NCBI GenBank assembly: GCA_934454435.1 | Contig: CAKSGA010000095.1 | Location: 1-8,744, forward strand | Origin: an uncultured Oscillospiraceae bacterium | Lineage (GTDB): Bacteria > Bacillota > Clostridia > Oscillospirales > Ruminococcaceae | Direction of reading: 5' to 3' | Length of the DNA: 8,744 nucleotides | Shown here: positions 1-6,125 of the stretch, piece by piece | How positions within the stretch are numbered: the first letter of the stretch is position 1 | Layout of the letters: every line of letters begins with the position of its first letter | Made by a program: the position numbers and the translations under genes | The notes under the pieces: generated by a model | What the model saw: the letters and a program-made list of their open reading frames with translations, nothing else | Told to the model about the DNA's origin: nothing | The model's database searches: none

Positions 1-190
1 CCATGATCTCGTCGTTGATCTTTCTGCCATCTTCATAGTACTGGGTGCAAGCCTCAGTGGTGATGGTGAAGCCCTGGGGAACAGGCAGACCGATGTTGGT
101 CATCTCGGCAAGGTTTGCGCCCTTACCGCCGAGGAGATTACGCATGGTCATGTCGCCTTCGCTGAACATGTAGACCCACTTGTTTGCCAT
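1..190 (-). CDS. ppdK: Pyruvate, phosphate dikinase, N-terminal part (cut by the window edge)
   Basis: PPDK interconverts pyruvate + ATP + Pi and PEP + AMP + PPi in the cytoplasm. In anaerobic Firmicutes it commonly works in PPi-linked glycolysis or in PEP/pyruvate balancing. Only the first 63 codons lie in the window. They read as the start of the ATP-grasp nucleotide-binding domain: [10 protein letters not shown] at residues 4-13, the glycine-rich [10 protein letters not shown] at 21-30 with its conserved lysine K23, and [15 protein letters not shown] at 34-48. This pattern is highly characteristic of PPDK rather than PEP synthase. The start codon at 190 is supported by a consensus AGGAGG (200-205) nine bases upstream. 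The gene has its own promoter and a leader of about 113 nt, so it appears to be transcribed separately from the flotillin operon, which ends in a terminator at 381-417. The rest of the protein lies beyond the left edge. Confidence 0.96.
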   Translation of the reverse strand, partial: MANKWVYMFSEGDMTMRNLLGGKGANLAEMTNIGLPVPQGFTITTEACTQYYEDGRKINDEIM

Positions 191-216
191 TGGTATATAC
201 CTCCTGAATTTTTGAT

Positions 217-249
217 CGCTGGAATGCCCGTGCACGAGCAGTTTCAGCG
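217..249 (-). promoter_or_regulatory. Nested hairpin in the ppdK leader
   Basis: On the ppdK transcript, an outer CGCTG/CAGCG pair (217-221 with 245-249) encloses an inner six-pair stem (225-230 with 235-240), with one G-U pair and a TGCA loop. The inner DNA, tgcccgtgcacgagca, is also a 16-bp palindrome with a single mismatched pair around the core CGTGCACG. It ends 11 bases before the Shine-Dalgarno sequence. It could be an RNA leader structure or a protein-binding operator. I recognise no named riboswitch here. Confidence 0.4.
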
Positions 250-309
250 TTTTTGATTTTTTTATGGTAATTTGTTCCGCTTATCGCAGCACACTCTACC
301 ACATCTTTT

Positions 310-338
310 ATTATAGCAGATAATCAGAAAAAATGCTA
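310..338 (-). promoter_or_regulatory. ppdK promoter (extended -10)
   Basis: The minus strand carries TGC-TATAAT, a perfect -10 box (310-315) with an extended TGn (316-318). The -35 position at 17-bp spacing (333-338, TAGCAT) is poor, as is usual for extended -10 promoters. An AT-rich, T/A-tract stretch lies upstream (339-360). Transcription would start near 303, giving a leader of about 113 nt. Confidence 0.7.
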
Positions 339-380
339 GATGTTTTTTGAAATTTTTTGTGATTTTTTATGATACCTCAA

Positions 381-417
381 TAAAACAAAAGGGGAGCGGT
401 ACTAAAACCGTTCCCCT
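381..417 (-). terminator. Intrinsic terminator of the hpt-flotillin operon
   Basis: A 10-bp stem (391-400 with 407-416, one G-U pair, extended by an A-T pair) with a 6-nt loop is followed on the minus strand by a T-rich tract, TTTTGTTTTA (390-381). It lies 16 bases past the flotillin stop codon and upstream of the ppdK promoter, so it separates the two transcripts. Confidence 0.88.
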
Positions 418-432
418 CGGGTCATTCATATG

Positions 433-2016
433 TCAGACATTCTCAGGCACGGGAGCTTCCGGCGCTTCCTTTGTCAGCGGGACTTCCCCTGCGGGGACAC
501 CCGGCGCTGCGGAGTTCACGCCCGCCGCCATAGCCTTTCCGGTCACGAAGCTGCCTACCAGTGACTTCAGGTCCACGCCAAGACCCTCCAGCAGACCGGA
601 GGACGCCTGGGTGGTAGCGTCTGTGATATCCTTGACGAGCTTCGAGGTATTTCCGTCGCCGTACATAGTGATCTTATCGACGTTCTCAAGCGGCTTTGCG
701 ATGGCCTGAGCGACCTCGGGCATCTTCTCGAAGTACATCTGGAGCACTGCGGCTTCTTCCATCTTGCGCATTGCTTCGGCTTTCTTGTCAAGACCATCAG
801 CCTCTGCAAGAGCCTTTGCACGGACTGCCTCGGCTTCTGCAACGCCCTTAGCACGGATACCCTCGGCTTCCTGCTCGGCTGCGTATCTTGCGGCTTCGGC
901 ACGTGCCTTTTCTGCTGCGGCTTCGTTCTGGGCTGTTACCAGGATCGCAGCTGCTTCGTTCTTTTTGATCTCCAGCTCGGCTTCTGCGTTCTGGATATCC
1001 TCGTATTTCTTAGCTTCTGCGTTTCTCTGTACGGCGTACAGCTCTGCGTCTGCCTTCTGCTGTGCGGCGTATTTCTGCGCTTCTGCGGTTTTCTTTACCT
1101 CGGCTTCGAGGGCACGCTCCTTGATCTCGGCTTCCTTTGCCTTGATCTCGACTTCCTTTGCCTGCTTTGCGAGGTTTGCGTTTGCGGAGGTTATCTCGAT
1201 GGTCTTGCGCTGCTCCTCCTGCTGAATGGTGTAGGCTGCGTCGGCTTCCGCACGCTTGATGTCAGCAGCACGCTTCAGCTCTGCCTGCTTGATGGCGAGC
1301 TCGTTCTCACGCTCTGCGATAGCAGTTTCGGAGTCCACACGGGCATCGTTAGCCTTGCGGTTCGCTTCCGCCTGGGCGATCTTTATGTCACGCTCTGCCT
1401 CAGCCTTGGAGATAGCGGCTTTCTTCTTTATCTGCATGGTGTTGTCGATACCCATATCGTTGATGATACCGTTATCGTCAACAAAGTTCTGCACGTTGAA
1501 TGAAACTATCTCAAGACCCATGGCACGCAGGTCGGGGTCGGCGTTCTGCTTTACCTTGTCTGCGAAAGCCTGACGGTTGGAGACCATCTCTTCAAGACGC
1601 ATCTGACCGACGATCTCACGCATGTTGCCCTCAAGTACCTCTCTTGCAACGCCGGTGATGTACTGTACGTTGCGGTTGAGGAAGTTCTGCTGGGCTTTCT
1701 GGATTATGTCGGGGTCGGGGGATATCTTGACGTTTACGACAGCGTCAACGGAAATGTTGATATAATCCGCCGTGGGGACTGCCTGGGCGGTCTTTACATC
1801 AACGGACATCAGCGCCAGTTCCAGCACGTCGCAGCGCTCGAAGAAGGGGAGCTTCACGGTAGCCTTACCGATAACGACCTTTGCTTTCCTGCGCAGACCG
1901 CTGATTATGTACGCCTTGTCCGGCGGAGCCTTGCGGTAGCCCGAGGCAAGAATGATGATAACTATGATAACGATTATCGCTATGGGCATGAACATTCCTA
2001 ATTCAATATCCGGCAT
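433..2016 (-). CDS. floT: Flotillin (SPFH/band 7 membrane scaffold protein)
   Basis: Flotillins oligomerise on the inner face of the membrane and mark functional microdomains. In Bacillus, FloT/FloA help assemble signalling kinases, secretion and cell-wall complexes. The 527-residue product is close to the usual length (B. subtilis FloT is about 509). Residues 9-24 form a hydrophobic membrane segment followed by a basic GYRKAPP. Residues 27-180 are the SPFH domain, with the flotillin-type AYIISGLRRKAKVVIG and the MGLEIVSFNVQ motif at 166-176. Residues 198-425 are a long charged coiled coil dense in Glu-Ala and Lys-Ala repeats, the flotillin hallmark. The tail is Gly/Ala-rich, ending in an acidic Pro-rich stretch. 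The start is set by AGGAGG (2022-2027), five bases upstream. It lies 15 bases behind an HPt gene and shares its promoter. The NfeD-type partner gene usual beside flotillins is not seen. The symbol follows the B. subtilis homologue. Confidence 0.95.
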   Translation of the reverse strand: MPDIELGMFMPIAIIVIIVIIILASGYRKAPPDKAYIISGLRRKAKVVIGKATVKLPFFERCDVLELALMSVDVKTAQAVPTADYINISVDAVVNVKISPDPDIIQKAQQNFLNRNVQYITGVAREVLEGNMREIVGQMRLEEMVSNRQAFADKVKQNADPDLRAMGLEIVSFNVQNFVDDNGIINDMGIDNTMQIKKKAAISKAEAERDIKIAQAEANRKANDARVDSETAIAERENELAIKQAELKRAADIKRAEADAAYTIQQEEQRKTIEITSANANLAKQAKEVEIKAKEAEIKERALEAEVKKTAEAQKYAAQQKADAELYAVQRNAEAKKYEDIQNAEAELEIKKNEAAAILVTAQNEAAAEKARAEAARYAAEQEAEGIRAKGVAEAEAVRAKALAEADGLDKKAEAMRKMEEAAVLQMYFEKMPEVAQAIAKPLENVDKITMYGDGNTSKLVKDITDATTQASSGLLEGLGVDLKSLVGSFVTGKAMAAGVNSAAPGVPAGEVPLTKEAPEAPVPENV

Positions 2017-2031
2017 TGTTTCCTCCTGATG

Positions 2032-2397
2032 TCAAAGGTATCTTTTGGTTATATCGGAAGCATGGTAGTATGCTTCCTGGAGCTTGCTGAAATCTGCACC
2101 GCAGTTATCGTAGACCCCGGCACGGATATCGTCAACTATCTTTTTTGTAGGGAGGTACACCCCGTTAAGACCGATGTTTCCTGCAAGTCCTTTAAGAGCG
2201 TGTGCAGAGAACAGCATGTTCTGGTAATCCTCGTTGTCAGCGGCGGTCGTGAGCTCCAGCATCACGCTGTCGGCGGACTCGAAGAATTTTTTCAGGTACT
2301 TCACGAACATTTCTTCACGGTCCATGAAGTGCTCTATCATTTCAGGGACGTTGAGTCCCACGGTCATCATTTCGTCACAGAATTCTTTTGATATCAT
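2032..2397 (-). CDS. Stand-alone HPt (histidine phosphotransfer) domain protein
   Basis: HPt proteins carry a phosphoryl group on histidine between receiver domains of phosphorelays. With the start chosen here the product has 121 residues, one HPt four-helix bundle and nothing else. The signature is SAHALKGLAGNIG at 64-76: phospho-acceptor H66 followed by the L-K-G of the H-x-L-K-G motif. An upstream methionine five codons earlier (2412) is in frame, but I reject it: the Shine-Dalgarno GAGGAG (2405-2410) overlaps that ATG and lies seven bases before the ATG at 2397, and the predicted transcription start is near 2410. It is first in an operon with flotillin, with a 15-base gap that holds the flotillin ribosome site. 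No kinase or response regulator lies in the window, so the phosphorelay partners are unknown. Residues outside the motif are acidic and helical. The HPt assignment is fairly sure; the pathway is not. Confidence 0.88.
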   Translation of the reverse strand: MISKEFCDEMMTVGLNVPEMIEHFMDREEMFVKYLKKFFESADSVMLELTTAADNEDYQNMLFSAHALKGLAGNIGLNGVYLPTKKIVDDIRAGVYDNCGADFSKLQEAYYHASDITKRYL

Positions 2398-2404
2398 ACG
2401 ATCA

Positions 2405-2410
2405 CTCCTC
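2405..2410 (-). promoter_or_regulatory. Ribosome binding site that decides the hpt start
   Basis: GAGGAG on the minus strand lies seven bases before the ATG at 2397. It overlaps the alternative in-frame ATG at 2412-2410, which therefore cannot use it. The predicted transcript begins at about this point, so the Shine-Dalgarno would sit at the extreme 5' end of the mRNA. Confidence 0.75.
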
Positions 2411-2416
2411 ATTTAT

Positions 2417-2445
2417 ATTCTAGCATTTCAGTGTTTATTCGTCAA
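2417..2445 (-). promoter_or_regulatory. hpt-flotillin operon promoter
   Basis: On the minus strand, TTGACG (2440-2445) is 17 bp from TAGAAT (2417-2422), and the -10 box is preceded by an extended TGC (2423-2425). This is five of six consensus bases in each box at optimal spacing, a strong sigma-A-type promoter. Predicted start is near 2410, only about 13 nt ahead of the start codon. Confidence 0.85.
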
Positions 2446-2500
2446 GAAGTTCGTATTATTTTGTAGGATTAGACAAAAACGAATGCCCAAAATTTCAGTT

Positions 2501-2537
2501 CATAACAAAACGGGCTGCCATTATTCCGGCAGCCCGT
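2501..2537 (-). terminator. Intrinsic terminator of mreB
   Basis: A perfect 9-bp GC-rich stem (2511-2519 with 2528-2536, extended by one A-T pair) with an 8-nt loop is followed on the minus strand by TTTTGTTATG (2510-2501). It begins about five bases after the mreB stop codon and just upstream of the hpt promoter, so it separates the two transcripts. Confidence 0.93.
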
Positions 2538-2541
2538 GAAA

Positions 2542-3558
2542 TTATTTGAAATTGTAAAGCTGTATCTGCTCGAAGCCGTCCAGCAGCTCGCCGGACATCT
2601 TGAACGCAGCGTCAACGCCCCGTGCAACACACTCGATAGGATCCTCAGCAACGAAGCAGGGGGCTCCCACGTTGTCGCTGATGAGCTCCGGCAGGCCGCC
2701 CAGCATAGCTCCGCCGCCGGTGAGCAGAATTCCGTTTGAGAGGATATCTCCCACCAGCTCCGGGGGAGTGGACTCCAGAACAAGCTTTACCTGCTCGACT
2801 ATCTCCATGGCGTTCTCGTGGATAGCGTCATAGATATCCTGGTCGCTTATTTCAAGGCTCTCGGGCAGACCTTTAAGGAGGTTTCTGCCACGGATAGTCA
2901 TTTTCTTCTCGCCGGTGGGGTCGAACACGTTAGCTATCTCCATCTTTGCCTTTTCAGCGGTCTTTTCACCTATGAGTATCTTGTACTTCTGGGTAATGTG
3001 GCGGATTATCGCCTGGTCGAACTTATTGCCCGCCATCTTGATGGAGCGGCTCTGCACGATACCGTTGAATGAAACTATAGCCACGTCTGCGGTCCCGCCG
3101 CCGATATCAACGACCATGGTGCCGTTAGGCTTCGAGATATCAACGCCTGCGCCGATGAGCGCAGCGATGGGCTCTTCTATCAGGAACACCTTGCGTGCGC
3201 CTGCGGACATAGCCGCCTCGACCACTGCACGGCGTTCCACATCAGTAACGGAGGACGGCACGCAGAGGACTATCCTCGGCTTCATCATAGCGCCGCCGTT
3301 CACGATGTGAATGAACTCACGTATCATAGCCTCGGTCATGTCGTTATCGGAGATAACGCCGTCCTTCAGCGGACGGACGGCCACGATGTATTCAGGGGTC
3401 CTGCCTATCATCTTGTAGGCCTCGGAGCCGACAGCGACCACCGCCTTTTTCTTCTTGTCGTATGCTACTACCGACGGTTCGTTCAGTACTATACCCTTGC
3501 CTGCGATGGTTATGATTATGTTCGCAGTGCCGAGGTCTATTCCTATATCAAGTGCCAT
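2542..3558 (-). CDS. mreB: MreB/Mbl-family actin-like cell-shape protein
   Basis: MreB-type actins polymerise under the membrane with ATP and guide the elongasome that inserts peptidoglycan. The 338-residue product has family-typical length and all actin-fold motifs: phosphate-1 loop DIGIDLGTAN (4-13), RPLKDGVISD (62-71), EEPIAALIGAG (128-138), phosphate-2 loop DIGGGTADVA (151-160) and the adenosine motif GILLTGGGAMLGGL (276-289). A methionine pair at 91-92 before KP falls where MreB often has its hydrophobic membrane-insertion loop; this is inferred from position. The start is supported by GGAGAG (3566-3571), seven bases upstream. It has its own promoter inside the 3' end of cca and a terminator just after the stop. 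The usual mreC and mreD are not downstream; the next gene is an HPt protein. It could equally be named mbl or mreBH, since paralogues cannot be separated by eye. Confidence 0.95.
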   Translation of the reverse strand: MALDIGIDLGTANIIITIAGKGIVLNEPSVVAYDKKKKAVVAVGSEAYKMIGRTPEYIVAVRPLKDGVISDNDMTEAMIREFIHIVNGGAMMKPRIVLCVPSSVTDVERRAVVEAAMSAGARKVFLIEEPIAALIGAGVDISKPNGTMVVDIGGGTADVAIVSFNGIVQSRSIKMAGNKFDQAIIRHITQKYKILIGEKTAEKAKMEIANVFDPTGEKKMTIRGRNLLKGLPESLEISDQDIYDAIHENAMEIVEQVKLVLESTPPELVGDILSNGILLTGGGAMLGGLPELISDNVGAPCFVAEDPIECVARGVDAAFKMSGELLDGFEQIQLYNFK

Positions 3559-3587
3559 AAAAAATCTCTCCGTTCTTTCTTGTCCGG

Positions 3588-3620
3588 TGAATTACATGTT
3601 CCACTGAAGTCTGTAATTCA
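3588..3620 (-). repeat. Perfect 9-bp inverted repeat in the mreB leader
   Basis: tgaattaca (3588-3596) and tgtaattca (3612-3620) are perfect inverse copies around a 15-nt spacer, ending 16 bases upstream of the mreB Shine-Dalgarno (3566-3571). The position suits an mRNA hairpin or a dimeric regulator site. The leader also holds a short GC hairpin (GCCG/CGGC near 3640). No T-tract follows in the direction of transcription, so it is not a terminator. Confidence 0.45.
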
Positions 3621-3675
3621 TATCTGGGATCGTGGTGCCGCCTGCGGCGATTGTTTTTTTCGTCACCATAAGGTC

Positions 3676-3692
3676 TGATATAAATTATATCA
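3676..3692. promoter_or_regulatory. Palindrome over the mreB -10 box (candidate operator)
   Basis: tgatata-aat-tatatca is a perfect 7-bp inverted repeat with a 3-bp spacer. It spans the mreB -10 box (3684-3689), the predicted start region and the stop codon of cca. A dimeric repressor bound here would block the promoter. AT-rich palindromes can also arise by chance around -10 boxes, so confidence is modest. Confidence 0.35.
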
Positions 3693-3712
3693 TGTTTTTT
3701 TCTGATTTGCAA
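3684..3712 (-). promoter_or_regulatory. mreB promoter, embedded in the end of cca
   Basis: On the minus strand, TTGCAA (3707-3712) is 17 bp from a perfect TATAAT (3684-3689) with an extended TGA before it. The -35 box lies within the last codons of cca and the -10 box lies over its stop. The predicted start near 3677 leaves a leader of about 118 nt before mreB. Confidence 0.75.
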
Positions 3713-5057
3713 TATATTTTGCCGCTTCCTGCAAAAGAAATTCACGCTCGTTGGGGAAACTGCCGTCTACCACTCCGTTAAGCAGGTATTTCAGCGTTTC
3801 ACCCATGAGCGGCGAGGGCGGGACGATACCGGAAAGCGCCTTTCCGTCCACTGCAAGGCTCTTTATGGTGAGGCAGCTTTCCCGTGCCAGCTCGGGAATT
3901 CTCACGATGACCTCCCGCCAGTCGTCGCAGCGGGAGCGGAATTCAGGCTTCTTTGCCATATTGTCGGCGATGTGAGCCATCGCTATATCCCGGGAGAGCC
4001 CTTCGCCGTGCCTTGACAGCATTCGGCGAAGCTGACGGTCGTTTTCCGGCAGGGGGACGTCATGGTACTTTATTATCTCGCAGACCTGTTCCCGCAGGGA
4101 TGTGCTGGTTTTCAGGCGGCGCAGTATGCCGTCTGCGATATCTGCGCTTATCTGGGCGTGACCGTAGAAGTGTCCCTCGCCGTCCTCGCCCCGGGTGAAG
4201 CACCGGGGTTTCCCGATGTCGTGGAGCAGCATGGCAAGGGTAAGCGGGAGCTGCCCGGGAGTCCCTGCGGAAATTCCGGCGGCACATTCGGCGGCTGCCG
4301 TGCTGTGCTCGTATACGTCAAGGCTGTGGTATTTCGAGTGCTGGTCGAAATCGAAGCATTCGGCAAGCTCCGGCATGATCACTGCGAATATTTCCCGGAA
4401 GCCCCCCATTATCCGCCGTATATTGCGGGGGGAATTTCTGCCGGTCAGCAGCCCGGAAAGCTCGGAAAACACACGCTCCGCCGAGATGTTCCGCAGCAGC
4501 TCACGATTGTCCGTCATTGCCCGTGTGGTGTCCGGCTCTATCTCGAATCCCAGCGTGGCGGCGAAGCGCAGTCCCCGGAGTATCCGCAGGGCGTCCTCGT
4601 GGAAGCGCTTTTCGGGGTCGCCTATGCAGCGTATGATACCACGGCGGATATCCTCTCCGCCCCCGAATTCATCAAAGAGCCCCCGCCGTGGGCTGTAGGC
4701 TATGCCGTTCATGGTGAAGTCCCGGCGGGCTATATCTTCCCGCAGGCTGCGGGTGAAGCTTACCGAGTCCGGGCGGCGGCTGTCGTGGTACTCCCCGTCC
4801 ACACGGTAGGTGGTTATCTCCACCGGCTCTCCCTCCGACAGCACCGTCACCGTCCCGTGCTTCAGACCGGTCTCTATCAGCTTCATGCCGGAAAATACAC
4901 GCTCTGTTTCCTCCGGCAGCGCAGAGGTCGTCACGTCATAGTCGTGGGGCGGGACTCCCATAAGGCTGTCACGCACGCAGCCGCCGACGATGTACGCTTC
5001 GTACCCGGCGTCCTCCAGCATGTCCAGAATGCGGACTATGTTCGATGGTATCTCCAT
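3690..5057 (-). CDS. cca: CCA tRNA nucleotidyltransferase with HD domain
   Basis: This enzyme adds or repairs the 3' CCA end of tRNAs from CTP and ATP. The 455-residue product has the class II nucleotidyltransferase head: GGCVRD at 25-30, the metal-binding pair in HDYD (D39, D41), the RRDFTMN motif at 111-117, the EDALRILRGLRF helix at 154-165 and the base-selecting region AERVFSEL at 193-200. An HD phosphohydrolase-like domain follows from about 240, with LLHDIGKP (H279, D280) and a further YHD at 331-333. The length fits the Firmicutes CCA-adding enzymes with HD domains. The start at 5057 is set by AGGAGGTG (5064-5071), six bases upstream. It follows ybhN by 72 bases with a hairpin but no clear terminator between, so it is probably co-transcribed. 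Poly(A) polymerase or an A- or C-only enzyme cannot be ruled out by motifs alone, but the HD architecture favours CCA addition. Confidence 0.93.
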   Translation of the reverse strand: MEIPSNIVRILDMLEDAGYEAYIVGGCVRDSLMGVPPHDYDVTTSALPEETERVFSGMKLIETGLKHGTVTVLSEGEPVEITTYRVDGEYHDSRRPDSVSFTRSLREDIARRDFTMNGIAYSPRRGLFDEFGGGEDIRRGIIRCIGDPEKRFHEDALRILRGLRFAATLGFEIEPDTTRAMTDNRELLRNISAERVFSELSGLLTGRNSPRNIRRIMGGFREIFAVIMPELAECFDFDQHSKYHSLDVYEHSTAAAECAAGISAGTPGQLPLTLAMLLHDIGKPRCFTRGEDGEGHFYGHAQISADIADGILRRLKTSTSLREQVCEIIKYHDVPLPENDRQLRRMLSRHGEGLSRDIAMAHIADNMAKKPEFRSRCDDWREVIVRIPELARESCLTIKSLAVDGKALSGIVPPSPLMGETLKYLLNGVVDGSFPNEREFLLQEAAKYIANQKKT

Positions 5058-5087
5058 TCAGCTCACCTCCTGTTTATGGGGAACTCA

Positions 5088-5124
5088 GGGCGGCACCCCG
5101 GCTTCCAGCCGGACGATACCGCCC
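5088..5124 (-). promoter_or_regulatory. Two-tier hairpin between ybhN and cca
   Basis: On the minus strand, GGGCGGTA pairs with TGCCGCCC (5117-5124 with 5088-5095, one G-U), and inside it CCGGCT pairs with AGCCGG around GGA (5107-5112 with 5098-5103). The structure begins five bases after the ybhN stop and ends 16 bases before the strong cca ribosome site. No T-tract follows, so it is not a standard intrinsic terminator. mRNA stabilisation, processing or partial attenuation are possible. Confidence 0.5.
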
Positions 5125-5129
5125 GATGA

Positions 5130-6113
5130 TCATTTTTCTGTTTTGTCCGGAAGTTCAATGGAAGCGTCTGCGTTTTTCTTCAGGCGTATTTTCGACATCT
5201 TGCGTATTCTTGACCAGATGAACGCCAGTGCGACCAGGATCAATTCCGGGATAGTCTGCCACAGTCTTGAAACGACAGAAACGACCATAGCGTCCTCTTT
5301 CGGCATTATGAGAAGCAGACCGGCAACGATGATACCCTCACGCACGCCAAGACCGGACGGCGCAAATATCGCCAGAATACCCATTATCGCCGAAACGCCC
5401 CAGATACCGGCGCAGAAAAGCAGCTCGGAGTATTCCACGGCGGGGTAGATGGATTTTGTAAGGATAAAGAAGCCCACGCCCACGATGAGCCAGTTGCCGA
5501 TGAACAGCAGCACTACCTTCAGCATCTGGGAGTACTTCATGGGTATCTTCAGGTCTTTCTTGAATATCTTGCCTATGATACCGAGGAAGAAGTTGATTAT
5601 CTTCGGGTGAATGCACACGAAGAACACCACGATGAGTGCGATCGTCAGCCACTTGTAGTTCTCCAGAAGCTCATTCGGGAAGAACAGCAGCGACACGATG
5701 AACAGCATAGCAGCGCCCAGCAGCGTGCAGACGTTCTCAATGAAGAAGCACACCGTGACCTTTGACAGCGGGGCGTCCTCCTCCTTGTAGTAGGTAAGGC
5801 GGGCGGCGAGCATGAACACCTTTCCCGGGATATACTTTCCGAGTATCGAATAGAGGTAGCTGGTAACAGCCTTTTCGTAGCCGATGGCGCAGCCGTTGAG
5901 CTTCGTGATGTAGTGCCATAGTGACGCCAGGGTTATCTTATAGACGAAATAGAACAGCATGGAGAAGATGAACACGCCCATATTGACGTTCATTATCTTC
6001 TCGGAGAAGTCGTCCCAGTTCTTCCAGAAGTACCATGCCAGGAACACGACCACCAGCACGCCGAACAGTATTTTCAGCAGTTTGAGTATTAGTTTTTTAT
6101 CAGGCTTTTTCAT
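5130..6113 (-). CDS. YbhN/AglD-family integral membrane protein (LPG synthase TM-like, UPF0104)
   Basis: The protein belongs to the family that shares its membrane fold with the transmembrane flippase half of MprF; members are linked to handling of lipids or polyprenol-linked glycans. The exact substrate here is unknown. The 327-residue product has about eight hydrophobic segments (roughly 12-30, 46-66, 120-145, 155-180, 197-220, 230-252, 258-270, 285-301) and a basic cytoplasmic tail. Two family motifs are visible: SILGKYIPGKV at 89-99 and FAPSGLGVREG at 250-260. It lacks the soluble aminoacyl transferase domain of full-length MprF, so it is not a lysyl-PG synthase. The start codon at 6113 follows GGGGGA at a short spacing. 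It sits 12 bases after the pyruvyl transferase fusion gene, which suggests an operon and a job in surface glycan or glycolipid export. Confidence 0.9.
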   Translation of the reverse strand: MKKPDKKLILKLLKILFGVLVVVFLAWYFWKNWDDFSEKIMNVNMGVFIFSMLFYFVYKITLASLWHYITKLNGCAIGYEKAVTSYLYSILGKYIPGKVFMLAARLTYYKEEDAPLSKVTVCFFIENVCTLLGAAMLFIVSLLFFPNELLENYKWLTIALIVVFFVCIHPKIINFFLGIIGKIFKKDLKIPMKYSQMLKVVLLFIGNWLIVGVGFFILTKSIYPAVEYSELLFCAGIWGVSAIMGILAIFAPSGLGVREGIIVAGLLLIMPKEDAMVVSVVSRLWQTIPELILVALAFIWSRIRKMSKIRLKKNADASIELPDKTEK

Positions 6114-6125
6114 GATATCCCCCGG

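Noticed and set aside
217..265. Plus-strand intrinsic terminator (hairpin followed by a T-tract)
   Set aside because: A T-rich run does follow the hairpin on the plus strand, but the stem is weaker there (a C-A mismatch replaces the G-U pair), and no plus-strand gene enters the region.
764..1225. Plus-strand Ala/Ser-rich frame opposite flotillin
   Set aside because: Its composition is the mirror of the Glu-Ala and Lys-Ala coiled-coil codons on the minus strand. There is no independent evidence of coding.
433..1800. DNA repeats in the flotillin coiled-coil region
   Set aside because: Recurrent gcttc/ctcggc words reflect repeated Glu-Ala and Lys-Ala codons, with no regular period or exact long repeat, so this is protein composition rather than a DNA repeat.
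2398..2412. Longer start for the HPt protein
   Set aside because: The ATG at 2412 overlaps the only ribosome site and lies at or before the predicted transcription start; 2397 has proper spacing.
3548..3745. Minus-strand 65-codon frame between cca and mreB
   Set aside because: It overlaps the cca end, the mreB promoter, the leader and the mreB start; the product is basic and unrecognisable and no ribosome site precedes it.
4062..5129. Plus-strand open frame of 355 codons
   Set aside because: It is the antisense shadow of cca, which has all its catalytic motifs. The shadow arises from GC-rich codon use and has no recognisable domain.
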